Part shown: positions 16,753-25,797 of the stretch, piece by piece
How the letters are laid out: each line of letters starts with the position of its first letter
Position numbering within the stretch: position 1 is the stretch's first letter
Assembly: GCF_026625605.1 (NCBI RefSeq)
Contig: NZ_CP113054.1
Coordinates: 3,286,001-3,350,000, forward strand
DNA length: 64,000 nt
From: Luteolibacter sp. SL250
GTDB lineage: Bacteria; Verrucomicrobiota; Verrucomicrobiia; Verrucomicrobiales; Akkermansiaceae
Direction of reading: 5' to 3'
Notes under the pieces: generated by a model
The model's input: the letters and a program-made list of their open reading frames with translations, nothing else
Told to the model about the DNA's origin: nothing
Database searches by the model: none
Position numbers and translations under genes: made by a program

Positions 16753-18053
16753 ATCCGACCCGCCGCCTTGATGTCGAGGTAACGGTTCGCCAGCCCGGTC
16801 GCCAGTTCCTGCGCGGTGGTGTCCATGGTGAGGATACCGTGCATGCCCAAGGTGGTGAGGATCTCCCTACGCTCCCGCTGGTAGTGGTCGGCGGCGAGGA
16901 ATTTCAGCGCGTCATTGAAATGCACGACCGGGGTGGATGCCGCATCTTCCACCGTCTTTTCCTTCAGGCTGGCCAGCAGGACGAGGTGCTTCGAGCGCAG
17001 CACCTGCAGCGCACCACCGAGTTCCTTCCCGTCCTCACCGCGGAGGTTGGTCATCACGATGACCAGCGCCCGACGTCTCTGCCGCGCCATGAGCTGCTCC
17101 ACCGCGCCGGCGAAGTCGCTGGGGGCGGAGGTGGTCTGGTAGTCGTAAAGGTGGTTGAGCAGCACCGGCATGGCGTGAGCCCCCTTGATGGGCGGCAACC
17201 ACCGGTCCGTGCCGCCGAAGGATTTCACCCCCACCTTATCCCCCTGCCGGAGTGCGATGTGGGAGACCAGCAGGATGGCGTTGAGCGCATGGTCGAACTG
17301 CGGGAGCGCGCCATCCATCGCGCGCATCCGCCTGCCGGTGTCCAGCAGGAAGATGATGGTCTGGTCCCTTTGCTCCTGGTAGTCCCGGCTGATGAGCATC
17401 TGCCTGCGTGAGGATGCCTTCCAGTCGATCTGGGAATACGGGTCCCCGTCGCGATAGTCACGCAACTGGTGGAAGTCGCGGCTGGTTCCCGGGCGGGGCC
17501 TGCGGACGATGCCCATGGGGCTGTCCCGGTGCTGCATGCCCAGGAGCGCGAAACGGATCACCGGCTCATAGTTCGGATAGACCTTCACGCTTTCCTCACT
17601 GCCGTGGAACGTCTTTCTCTGCCAGAAGCCCGCCGGAGATGTCCTGCGGATGCGGACCCTGCTGAAAACGATCTCCCCGCGCTCCATGATGCTGACCGGA
17701 TGGAACACCTTGATCTCCCGCCTGGCCGGCACCGTTCCCTGCCAGGGCATGGCAGGAGCGTCCGATCCAGCCGGGATGCCATCGAAAATCTCCACCTTCG
17801 CCGGGATGCCACCCGCATTGCCCACGGACAGCCTGACTTCCGCAGGTTCACCTTGGGCGAACCTCTTCGGCAGACGGCGCACCACCTCCAGCCGCCGGAA
17901 AAGGAGCAACGCCACGGCATCCACCAGCAGCACCAGCGCCGCGATCCCCCCCAGCGCCCCCCAGATCCAGATCCAGTCCGGAAACGCGGACACGACTCCC
18001 CCGGCCACCGTCCAGGCAAGCGTCAGGAGAATGAACCGGAACGTCGGGCTCAT
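16749..18053 (-). CDS. DUF58 protein (vWA-like), MoxR partner
   Basis: About 434 residues from ATG 18053, with a GGTGAA ribosome site five bases upstream; a GTG one codon earlier is possible. Two N-terminal membrane helices (residues 5-50) are followed by a beta-sandwich region and the DUF58 core, RPGTSRDFHQLRDY then DIDWKASSR-like DPYSQIDWKASSRR. The C-terminal half is vWA-like, with IFLLDTGRRM in place of the canonical DxSxS. DUF58 proteins work with MoxR ATPases as envelope-protein chaperone or maturation systems. It is nine bases downstream of the moxR-type gene, clearly one operon. Confidence 0.88.
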   Translation of the reverse strand: MSPTFRFILLTLAWTVAGGVVSAFPDWIWIWGALGGIAALVLLVDAVALLLFRRLEVVRRLPKRFAQGEPAEVRLSVGNAGGIPAKVEIFDGIPAGSDAPAMPWQGTVPARREIKVFHPVSIMERGEIVFSRVRIRRTSPAGFWQRKTFHGSEESVKVYPNYEPVIRFALLGMQHRDSPMGIVRRPRPGTSRDFHQLRDYRDGDPYSQIDWKASSRRQMLISRDYQEQRDQTIIFLLDTGRRMRAMDGALPQFDHALNAILLVSHIALRQGDKVGVKSFGGTDRWLPPIKGAHAMPVLLNHLYDYQTTSAPSDFAGAVEQLMARQRRRALVIVMTNLRGEDGKELGGALQVLRSKHLVLLASLKEKTVEDAASTPVVHFNDALKFLAADHYQRERREILTTLGMHGILTMDTTAQELATGLANRYLDIKAAGRI

Positions 18054-18062
18054 CACTTCACC

Positions 18063-19052
18063 TTACTGCCGGGGTGCGGGCACGCTGTCCACGATGCCGC
18101 GCAGCACTTCATCCACATTCTGGCCGCTGATGGCGACCTCCGGGGTGAGCTGGACCCGGTGGCGGAGAACGGGCAGCGCGGCGCTCTTGATGTCGTCCGG
18201 AATCACATATCCCCGGCCGTTCAATACGGCGAAAGCTTTCCCGATCTTCACCAGGCTGATGGCTCCGCGGGTTCCCGTCCCCAGGCCGATGGCCCGTGCA
18301 TCACGGGTCGCCTGGGCGATGGCAACCGCGTATCCCACCACTTCCGGCATCACCTGGATGGCGGAGGTCGCGGATTGCGCGGCGATGATCTCCGCAGGGC
18401 TGCAAACGGGGACCACGCTGCGGTCGGCGGCACGCCCGGCCTCCGAGGCCGCGCGGCTGACGATCTCGCACTCCGCGTCCCGCCCCGGGTAGTCGATGAG
18501 GATCTTCATGATGAAGCGGTCCAACTGCGCCTCCGGCAGCGGATAGGTCCCCTCATGCTCCACCGGGTTCTGGGTGGCCAGCGTCATGAACGGCGGATCA
18601 AGACGGAGGGTCTCCCCGTCAATGGTGACCTGGACTTCCTGCATCACCTCGAGCAACGCCGCCTGCGTCTTCGCCGGGGCGCGGTTGATCTCATCCGCCA
18701 GCAGCAGGTTCGTGAAAACCGGACCACGGCGGAGCTGGAACGTCTGGCTGCGCATGTCGAACATGCGGAAACCGGTGACGTCAGACGGCATCAGGTCCGG
18801 TGTGAACTGGATCCGCCCGGAATGACCGCCGAAGGTTTTCGCCAGTGTGTTGACCAGGTGGGTTTTCCCCAGACCCGGCTTCCCTTCCAGCAGGATATGA
18901 CCGCCTGCCAGCAGGGCTGCCAGGACCTGGTCGATCACCGTGTCCTGGCCGATGATGACTTTCCTGATCTCCGCCCGCATCCGTTGGATGAGGTCCAGGA
19001 GCGGTGAGGACTGCGGGGCTTCATACGGGGAGTGCTGCGTGAAATCGGACAT
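18063..19052 (-). CDS. MoxR-family AAA+ ATPase
   Basis: 329 residues with Walker A GKPGLGKTHL, Walker B LLADEINRAPAKTQ, a sensor-1 region around ATQNPVEHEGTYPLPEAQ, and the C-terminal lid. These are the marks of the MoxR (RavA/YehL-type) clade. It is thought to remodel proteins, together with the DUF58 partner encoded directly downstream, often to insert cofactors or process secreted proteins. The gene is 66 bases downstream of the M6 protease gene on the same strand. Confidence 0.95.
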   Translation of the reverse strand: MSDFTQHSPYEAPQSSPLLDLIQRMRAEIRKVIIGQDTVIDQVLAALLAGGHILLEGKPGLGKTHLVNTLAKTFGGHSGRIQFTPDLMPSDVTGFRMFDMRSQTFQLRRGPVFTNLLLADEINRAPAKTQAALLEVMQEVQVTIDGETLRLDPPFMTLATQNPVEHEGTYPLPEAQLDRFIMKILIDYPGRDAECEIVSRAASEAGRAADRSVVPVCSPAEIIAAQSATSAIQVMPEVVGYAVAIAQATRDARAIGLGTGTRGAISLVKIGKAFAVLNGRGYVIPDDIKSAALPVLRHRVQLTPEVAISGQNVDEVLRGIVDSVPAPRQ

Positions 19053-19079
19053 CGTGACGGCAGAATGTAATAGCCCGCA

Positions 19080-19101
19080 TCCGGGCTTGGGAAAGCCCGG
19101 A
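19080..19101. terminator. GC-rich hairpin between M6 protease and moxR genes
   Basis: A perfect 9-bp stem (TCCGGGCTT at 19080-19088, AAGCCCGGA at 19093-19101) with a four-base loop. On the minus strand no T-run follows, so it may only weaken transcription into moxR or protect the protease mRNA 3' end. Confidence 0.4.
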
Positions 19102-19118
19102 ATTGACCAATACCCCGA

Positions 19119-22100
19119 TCATTCCCGCTCAATGCGGAAAAACATCTTCCCTCCCGTGGGCGCGATCCCCATGTTGAGGAGGTTGCGGGAGATGGGTGCC
19201 CCGGTCCCGGCGATGCCGGTGTGACCGGGCACGGGCACCCAGGACCCTGGAAGGAGCGTGGTGCTGCTGGCGACACGGTAGGTCTTCCCGATCTCCGAAC
19301 GGAAGGTCACCCCGATGTTGTCCCCGGTGCGCTGGTAGGAAGTCATCTCCAGTGGGATCGGCTTCGCCCCCTGGGTGATGGTGTGGGTGCGGCTCACCGT
19401 GCCAGAGGTGATGGTGATGATGCCGGTCCGCTGGGTGGCGCCCGGATTCGCCTCCACCTGGTAGTTGAGCGACTGGGCCCCCACCTGGTAGGTGCTGTTC
19501 AGGCTGGAGATCCATGGCACGTTGCTGGACCAGGTCCATGCCGCATTGTTCGTGACGGACACCGTGTCCTCCACCAGGTGCCCTTCGACGGAACGGGTGG
19601 CTGGTGTGACCGCCAGCTCCGCAACCGCGAGGTGGAATGCATCCGGCATGACGATGAGGTTGTTGGTTTCGTTCTCCTCGGTCACCTCCTTGCCGGAATC
19701 AATCTCCCAGCCCACATACCAGTCGGGATCAAACGATGAGATGGAGGTCGGCATCGTACCAATCACATCGACGGGCAGCGTGCCCCCCGCCTCCAATCCC
19801 GCGACCCGCAGGGTTGCCAGCTCATGTGAGAAGCGGTTGATGGTCGGGCTGGATGAGGCCAGGAAACGGATGGTGAACGCAGCGGAATCGACCGTCCCGG
19901 CATTCTTCACGCTCATCTGGATGCGGGTTTTCCCGGAGGCGATCACCGCAGCCGGCAACACTGTGATGCTATCACCGGAGTCCACCAGATCCGGTCTGGG
20001 CACCCCCGCCTGCCGGACGATATGACTCGCGGAATAATCCAGAGTTCCAGCCCGGATCCTCAATGTCCGGGCGCTTCCGTTGTTCTGGGGCACCGTATAT
20101 GTGACGGTCTTTGAATTGAACTGCGGTCCGTCGAAATTCAGGGTCACCCATGACGCATCCGCTCCGGTGACCAACGGTTCAGTCACCGCCCTCCACTCAC
20201 CGCCGGGCATTGTGACGGTGAATGAATAGACACCGCCCTCCCGGGGCACCTCCTGAGATTCCGCGGCGACCGAAAACTCCGGAGAGGGAATGAAGCTGCA
20301 GACCAGGTCATACTGCCCGGTCTGGGTGGCATAATAGTGGTTCACCTTGATGTACAAATCCGTCGGCGCCACAAGGACCCTTTCGATGCGGAAGTTGGTG
20401 TCACCATAGTCATCGGAATAGTCCAGCACGGTGCCATTGGCGGAATAAAGGGTGCCCACGGTGTCCGTGCTCCCCGTCGTGTTCAGCACCAAGGTCCCCG
20501 GTCCGTTGACTTCAACCCGGAAATAGTCCGAGTCGCCCTCGGTCTCGATATTGCCGGCATTGGTGGAGTTGAGCTTCACAAGGGTGGCCAGCGTCCGTTG
20601 GTTGCTGTGGTCATCCACCGTTCTGCCCTGCTGCGTGACGGTGTAGGTCCTGGTGACTTCCCCCGCCGTGAAAACGAGGGTCGCCGTGCGGGGGGATATC
20701 GCTCCGTTGTTGGCGACGGTGTATTCGAAGATCTGCCTTCCCTGCTGGTTCACCGCCTCCGTGGTGGTGATCCACGCGGGCTTCCCGGTCCAACTCCAGG
20801 CGGAGTTCGAATTGACGAAAAACGTCTGGGATGAGGCTCCCGAAGGGATGACGACGTTTCCAGGATTCAACCCGAGCAGGGTCACTCCGGGAGGTGAACC
20901 GAGCTGTACGTCCATGGATGCCCCCGGAACGCTGAGCACTCTCAGGTAGAGGCCTGACTCCTGGCCATTCCACCAGTTCGCGTTCGGGTTGTTGTAGTCG
21001 TCGAACTCCCCGGTGTTGCTGTCATAGAGGTCGCCCGCATCCCCGCGGTTCATCCCCCGCTCCAGATCAAATCGTCCGTCCGCCTGCTGGATGGAGACCA
21101 GATAGTGGGAATTTGCGGTCATTTCCTCCCGCTGGTTGTCGCTGTTGACGGCTTCATCGATATGCCAGATGGCGATACCCTTGTCCTTGCAGGCTGCCGC
21201 CCATTTGTCCCCCGCCCCCCGGTTCTCGATCAGGAAATACTCGGTGGTGGAGCCCGGCTTGCGGAGGCGGTAGCCGATGTTGCCGGTGGATGGCAGACTT
21301 ACCGAAAGCGTCTGTGAATCGGTGAAATCCGTGATCGTCGCCCATCCGGATGCCTCTTTCAGGTAGAGGTTGATCGGCCCCGGGGTCCGTCCGCCATTGA
21401 GGTGGTTGGCGGAGCCCATGAGGCAATGCTCACCGACGCCCTCGGACCCGCCATCAGTGTCGTAGAGGTCCGGATAGTCCAGCAGAAGGTGGCCGAGCTC
21501 GTGGGCGATGGTGCCGATCACCGGCGCGGAATTCTCCACGTTCGTGCACTGGTACCTGAAGACGGTCTTTCCTCCCAGTGACATGCCGGAACCGGAGAGG
21601 CTCCACGCATGGGGCCAAAGGCCCTTTGCCCAAACACCGGAGTCACTTCCCGCGAAAAGCAGGCTCGTCGCCACCACCTGGTTGTTTCCGTTGACCGTCA
21701 GGGAGGTTGAGTCGAAGCCGGCCGAGTTCAATGCGGTGATCGCATCCTGCACCAGCATGCGCCCTGCGGCACCCGCATCCCGGAGGCTGGTGTTGGCCGG
21801 GTAGTTCGAGTAATTATAATAGTTCCTGGGGTTCGGCAGGGTCACCACCTGGGTGACGGACTGGGTATGATTCAGGAGGCCCGTCGACTGGTCACTGAAA
21901 TAGTCTCGGATGGATCCTGTGTTGCCATTGTCAGTGTATCCCACCTCGTTGCAAAGCCTCTCGATCTTGTTCCGGGTGACGGGAAAGGAAACGTCGGAGA
22001 ACTGGACAAGGATGGTCAGGCCGACTTTGTCCCCTTCCACCGGCGCGGCGGCCGGGTTGGCAGCCCTCGCCCTCCAGCGTTGCTCCAGGTCGGGGATGTA

Positions 22101-22475
22101 TTTCCGGATGTTCGCCTGCCGCACGGCCGCGGCCGTTTCCTTCGGCTCGCGGAGCTGCTTCGGCACTCCGGCGGGTGGTTGCTTTCCAGCAGGGATCGTG
22201 GATTTCACAAGTTCCTTCCCCGCCGCTGCAGCCACTTCGGCGTAGTAGTAGGTCTGGTCCGCTTCGTTGAAAATGACGGTGTATCCGTCCTCCGTCGTGG
22301 TGCGGCCGTAGAGTTCATCCCCATGGACACGCAGGGAGAGAACGGTCCCATCCGGCTGGGTCCACTTCGTGGACAAACCCTCCGGTGGGTAGGGTGCGGC
22401 GACGGCGGACGTGATGGATGCCACCAGCGCGAAAAGGACGGAGATATATCTGCGGCCCGCGGAGGATAATTTCAT
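19119..22475 (-). CDS. Secreted M6-family zinc metalloprotease with BACON, PPC and CARDB domains
   Basis: About 1118 residues starting at ATG 22475, just before a signal peptide (LFALVASITSAVAA). The catalytic domain (to about residue 450) has the zinc site H325-E326-x-x-H329 in HELGHLLLDYPDLYD, followed by GEHCLMGS as Met-turn-like region; this fits the immune-inhibitor-A M6 family. Downstream are a BACON-type domain (SWTGKPAWITT), a pre-peptidase C-terminal domain, a second BACON domain, a CARDB domain (MSVKNAGTVDSAAFTI) and a last BACON domain. The accessory domains suggest binding to polymer or cell surfaces. No strong Shine-Dalgarno site precedes the start. Confidence 0.88.
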   Translation of the reverse strand: MKLSSAGRRYISVLFALVASITSAVAAPYPPEGLSTKWTQPDGTVLSLRVHGDELYGRTTTEDGYTVIFNEADQTYYYAEVAAAAGKELVKSTIPAGKQPPAGVPKQLREPKETAAAVRQANIRKYIPDLEQRWRARAANPAAAPVEGDKVGLTILVQFSDVSFPVTRNKIERLCNEVGYTDNGNTGSIRDYFSDQSTGLLNHTQSVTQVVTLPNPRNYYNYSNYPANTSLRDAGAAGRMLVQDAITALNSAGFDSTSLTVNGNNQVVATSLLFAGSDSGVWAKGLWPHAWSLSGSGMSLGGKTVFRYQCTNVENSAPVIGTIAHELGHLLLDYPDLYDTDGGSEGVGEHCLMGSANHLNGGRTPGPINLYLKEASGWATITDFTDSQTLSVSLPSTGNIGYRLRKPGSTTEYFLIENRGAGDKWAAACKDKGIAIWHIDEAVNSDNQREEMTANSHYLVSIQQADGRFDLERGMNRGDAGDLYDSNTGEFDDYNNPNANWWNGQESGLYLRVLSVPGASMDVQLGSPPGVTLLGLNPGNVVIPSGASSQTFFVNSNSAWSWTGKPAWITTTEAVNQQGRQIFEYTVANNGAISPRTATLVFTAGEVTRTYTVTQQGRTVDDHSNQRTLATLVKLNSTNAGNIETEGDSDYFRVEVNGPGTLVLNTTGSTDTVGTLYSANGTVLDYSDDYGDTNFRIERVLVAPTDLYIKVNHYYATQTGQYDLVCSFIPSPEFSVAAESQEVPREGGVYSFTVTMPGGEWRAVTEPLVTGADASWVTLNFDGPQFNSKTVTYTVPQNNGSARTLRIRAGTLDYSASHIVRQAGVPRPDLVDSGDSITVLPAAVIASGKTRIQMSVKNAGTVDSAAFTIRFLASSSPTINRFSHELATLRVAGLEAGGTLPVDVIGTMPTSISSFDPDWYVGWEIDSGKEVTEENETNNLIVMPDAFHLAVAELAVTPATRSVEGHLVEDTVSVTNNAAWTWSSNVPWISSLNSTYQVGAQSLNYQVEANPGATQRTGIITITSGTVSRTHTITQGAKPIPLEMTSYQRTGDNIGVTFRSEIGKTYRVASSTTLLPGSWVPVPGHTGIAGTGAPISRNLLNMGIAPTGGKMFFRIERE

Positions 22476-22580
22476 GGGAGGCACTTTAAGCAAAAGTGAA
22501 GGAAAGACTGCAAACTCAAATTCAGCCATTTATGAAATGGCATCCGGTGCCCGCCGGTATCCTGAAATCTCATTGAACCC

Positions 22581-24446
22581 ATGCGCTGCCCGCTTCTGCT
22601 CCTCACCGTCCTGATTGCATTTCACCCGGCCTCCGCGGATTCCCTCGGATTGGAAAAGGAGATCCGATCCCTGGGCAAGCAACCGGAGCTTGCAAAGGAA
22701 CGGGACACACTGGTGGCCATCTCGGCCAAGGAAGCCGCCAGGCCCATCATCGTCCGTCCGCCGACACTGGCGGTCCTTCTGGAGCGGTATCCGGAGTCGA
22801 TGAAATACCAGACGAAGCCCGCCCACCAGGCGAGGCTGACGGATGAGGAATGGGAACGTTTCGCCCTTTCGCTGAGCGATGCGAACCTGAACGGCATTCT
22901 CGCCGAGCGGCTCCCCCGGATGGCAGCCGCCCATGTCTTCAGCAAGGATGAACGGATCCTGAAACATATCGTGGAGCAGCTCACGGAGATGGCGGCATGG
23001 AAGCCGCTGGAGCGTCCCGGTACGAATTCCGCCCGACAGAACCTCAAGTATGCCCCATGGCTGGGCACCGGATGGGCGGTCCGTGGCATCACGGGCACGC
23101 TGGACATCCTCCCCCCGGAAGCACTTCCCGCCGGGTTGAGGGAGACTCTGGTGGCGAACCTGGAGGAAGAGATCCGCGGCATCCGGAATGCGTGGAAGGA
23201 ACAGAAACTCTGGTACACCCGCGAAGAATCCCGCTACAGCAACCAATGGGTGGTACCGAACGAGGCGCTGGTCCTCGCCTCCATCTTCAACGGCTTGGGA
23301 AAGCACCGGGACGACTATGAGGCGGGGGTGAAAAACCTGCTCAAATCCCTGAACGCGCAGGGAGAGAAAGGCGAGTTCACCGAAGGCGGTTCCTATGCAG
23401 CCCTGACGATGAACAGCTTCCTCTCCGCAGCGGAAGCCGCCGCCGCGCAGGGGGACCGCCGCCTGATCGATCATCCTTACCTGAAGAGATTCCCCATCTG
23501 GTACGTCCATCACGTCCAGCCGGGCGGACGGATCATCAATGCATTCGACTCCAAGGTGGACAACCTCGACCCGAACCTGCTCTCCCGCTTCGTCTCCGCC
23601 GTCCGCAGCCCGGAAGCGTTGTGGATGATCCGCAGGGACAAGAGGCTGGGATACGGCACCAAACTGGGCGGGCTCTCCGCAAGGGCCGTGACGGGGCTTT
23701 CCCCACAGGAACCTCCCCTCTTCGCCGCCTATGACATCGCCGCACGCATCAACTGGCGGAGCAGTTGGGACGATGCGACCGCCGCCGGCTTCTGGATGCG
23801 GGGCGGGCATGCGTCGGACTCCCACGACCACCAGGACAGGGGCCATGTCAGCTTTTCCATCGGCGAGCGGGAGATCCTCATCGAGGCGGGGCTGGCGTCC
23901 TATGGCATCCCGGAACATCCCACCCACTACCGCAGCGTGGCGGCCCACAACGTGCTGCAGGTGGGGAATGCCGCTCCGGACGATCTGAAAGGCCCCGTGA
24001 TGAAGGCGTCCGGACAGATCCTGGACTCCGCCCACCGCTCCGCCCCCATCACCGTGGAGCGGATGGATGCCTCCGGCGGTGCCGCCTCCGTGGATATGTC
24101 CCGCTGCTATGACTCCACGGAGAAATGGGTGCGCCATGTCACCTGGGACAAGAAAGGCGTATCCGTGAAAGATGAGGTCGTTCTCAAGGAACCGGACCAC
24201 GTGACGTTCCGCTGGCATCTGGCCGCCGCCGCGGATGCGGCAGTCATCGTGAATGACGGCAGCCTCATCATCAACGGCATCGAGGTCGACTACGATGGTG
24301 ACTCACCCGTCACCGCCACCGTGGAGCCGATGCCCGGCTTCGACGCCCGGTTGAAGAAATCCGTGGAGCACGCGTGTGTGGTCCTCCGGTCGGAAAAACC
24401 GGTGAAATCCCTCACCCTCAACTCACGGATCCGGCTCAAGCCGTGA
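22581..24446 (+). CDS. Heparinase II/III-like polysaccharide lyase
   Basis: 621 residues with a signal peptide ending in PASA. The first 350 residues form an alpha/alpha toroid with the family motif YSNQWVVPNEALVLASIF; the second half is a beta-sandwich opening with GGHASDSHDHQDRGHVSF and ILIEAGLASYG, where the His/Asp residues are those used by heparinase II/III-type lyases. It should cleave uronic-acid-containing polysaccharide by beta-elimination; whether heparin-like, alginate or another chain cannot be said. A second family member is at 57470. Divergent from the M6 protease gene. Confidence 0.82.
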   Translation: MRCPLLLLTVLIAFHPASADSLGLEKEIRSLGKQPELAKERDTLVAISAKEAARPIIVRPPTLAVLLERYPESMKYQTKPAHQARLTDEEWERFALSLSDANLNGILAERLPRMAAAHVFSKDERILKHIVEQLTEMAAWKPLERPGTNSARQNLKYAPWLGTGWAVRGITGTLDILPPEALPAGLRETLVANLEEEIRGIRNAWKEQKLWYTREESRYSNQWVVPNEALVLASIFNGLGKHRDDYEAGVKNLLKSLNAQGEKGEFTEGGSYAALTMNSFLSAAEAAAAQGDRRLIDHPYLKRFPIWYVHHVQPGGRIINAFDSKVDNLDPNLLSRFVSAVRSPEALWMIRRDKRLGYGTKLGGLSARAVTGLSPQEPPLFAAYDIAARINWRSSWDDATAAGFWMRGGHASDSHDHQDRGHVSFSIGEREILIEAGLASYGIPEHPTHYRSVAAHNVLQVGNAAPDDLKGPVMKASGQILDSAHRSAPITVERMDASGGAASVDMSRCYDSTEKWVRHVTWDKKGVSVKDEVVLKEPDHVTFRWHLAAAADAAVIVNDGSLIINGIEVDYDGDSPVTATVEPMPGFDARLKKSVEHACVVLRSEKPVKSLTLNSRIRLKP

Positions 24447-24498
24447 TCCGGAAAATTCCTCGTTTCCAACCTGCGCTTCCGGCTCCAAGAATAGGGCG

Positions 24499-25782
24499 AT
24501 GTCGCATCAAGCCTCCGCTTCCCTGCCCGATCTGACCGTGGACGGCCTAGTCAACCACCTCCATGCACTGACCTACCTCAAGCCCGGCGGACCAACCCCG
24601 CAGCAGCTCCGCGAGGTGATGGAGACCCTCTATGCCGCCAGCCTGCTGAAGGAGGAAGGCCGCTCCGTGCGGGCGCGCGTGATCATCGCTCCGCCGGACG
24701 ATTTCAAGGATGCGGACGGTCCACCGGACGGCATCCATGCCATCCGCTTCACCGCCCCCCATCCGCTGACGGCGAACGAAATCAAGCGGCTGAGCCCTGC
24801 CGCCAGCTTCTTCCACTCCGTGGTGGCCATCTGGCCGGACCGGGACCGGGGATTCCGCATCTGGGGCATCCTCAACACCGGGCCGCGCTGGATGAACCAG
24901 GTCGCGGGTGGCCGGAAGTCCTCCGGCAAGGAGATCACGCAACCGGTCGTCCACGTGCGGGATCCCGGCTGGCTGCTGTTTTACCAAGGCTACAACCTGA
25001 TCGCGGAGTGGCGCGGCACGGAGTTCCACGGCCCGCGCATCGACGTGTTCCAGATCCGCCTGCTGAACGACCGTTTCGCCCGCTTCCGGCTGAAGATGGT
25101 GGAGGAACTGGCCGACGACTGCCTGCCCTGCAACCTCTGCCTGGAGACCTACGCGGAACTGAGCCACCTGATTTCCCTCCAGTTCGTGAAGCGGGTGATC
25201 AACCTGGTCCGCACCAGCGGGCATGGCGGCAGCATGGTCATGCTCCCCTTCGGCGACAAGGACGCGGAGCTGGCCGCCAGTTGGATCGACTGCAAGTATT
25301 CATCCGAGCCGGACGAGGCGGGCCTGAGGTTCCGCCATCTCCTCCAGTCCATTATCCGCCGTGTGGGTCATCTCAGTCCCGTGGACTCCACCTTGGAAGA
25401 TGCGTGGGACATTTTCCGCAACAGCCATGACGAGGAACTGGACCATCTGGAGGAAGCGTTCTTCGAGTTGGCCCGCCTGTTCTCCGACCTCATGCAGGTG
25501 GACGGCGCACTGGTGGTGGACCAGCGGATGTGCATCCTCGGCTTCGGCGGCGAGATCCGGGTGGACCGCAACGTCCTCCAGGTCCATCAAGCACTGGACC
25601 TGGAAGGCAGCAATCTGGCGCAGTGGAACGTGCAGGGCGACGGCACCCGCCACCGCTCCGTCTATCGCCTGTGCTCGGTGGAGCCGAAGGTCATCGGCTT
25701 CGTCATTTCCCAGGACAGCCAGGTCAGGCTCATTGCGAACGTGGATGACTCGGTGGTCTTCTGGGCGCACACGATGATCTGA
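24499..25782 (+). CDS. Protein with N-terminal sensor and diadenylate-cyclase-like (DisA_N) domain
   Basis: 427 residues without membrane segments. The last 120 resemble the DAC domain that makes c-di-AMP: D335-G336-A337 in VDGALVVD, a glycine-rich ILGFGGEI strand, then GTRHRS with R384-H385-R386, and VIGFVISQDSQVRLI. These are the two active-site motifs of DisA/CdaA. The first 290 residues look like the DACNV-type sensor described next to DAC domains in comparative genomics. The second motif is RHRSV rather than RHRAA, so activity needs proof. It could be a stand-alone cyclase acting in signalling or defence. It follows the lyase gene by 52 bases. Confidence 0.7.
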   Translation: MSHQASASLPDLTVDGLVNHLHALTYLKPGGPTPQQLREVMETLYAASLLKEEGRSVRARVIIAPPDDFKDADGPPDGIHAIRFTAPHPLTANEIKRLSPAASFFHSVVAIWPDRDRGFRIWGILNTGPRWMNQVAGGRKSSGKEITQPVVHVRDPGWLLFYQGYNLIAEWRGTEFHGPRIDVFQIRLLNDRFARFRLKMVEELADDCLPCNLCLETYAELSHLISLQFVKRVINLVRTSGHGGSMVMLPFGDKDAELAASWIDCKYSSEPDEAGLRFRHLLQSIIRRVGHLSPVDSTLEDAWDIFRNSHDEELDHLEEAFFELARLFSDLMQVDGALVVDQRMCILGFGGEIRVDRNVLQVHQALDLEGSNLAQWNVQGDGTRHRSVYRLCSVEPKVIGFVISQDSQVRLIANVDDSVVFWAHTMI

Positions 25783-25797
25783 GCGGGACCGCCCCAC

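Noticed and set aside
17469..19007. A 512-codon plus-strand frame opposite MoxR and DUF58
   Set aside because: Both opposite genes have full family motifs; this frame has none.
22530..24218. A 562-codon minus-strand frame opposite the lyase at 22581
   Set aside because: The lyase has a signal peptide and family motifs; the antisense frame does not.
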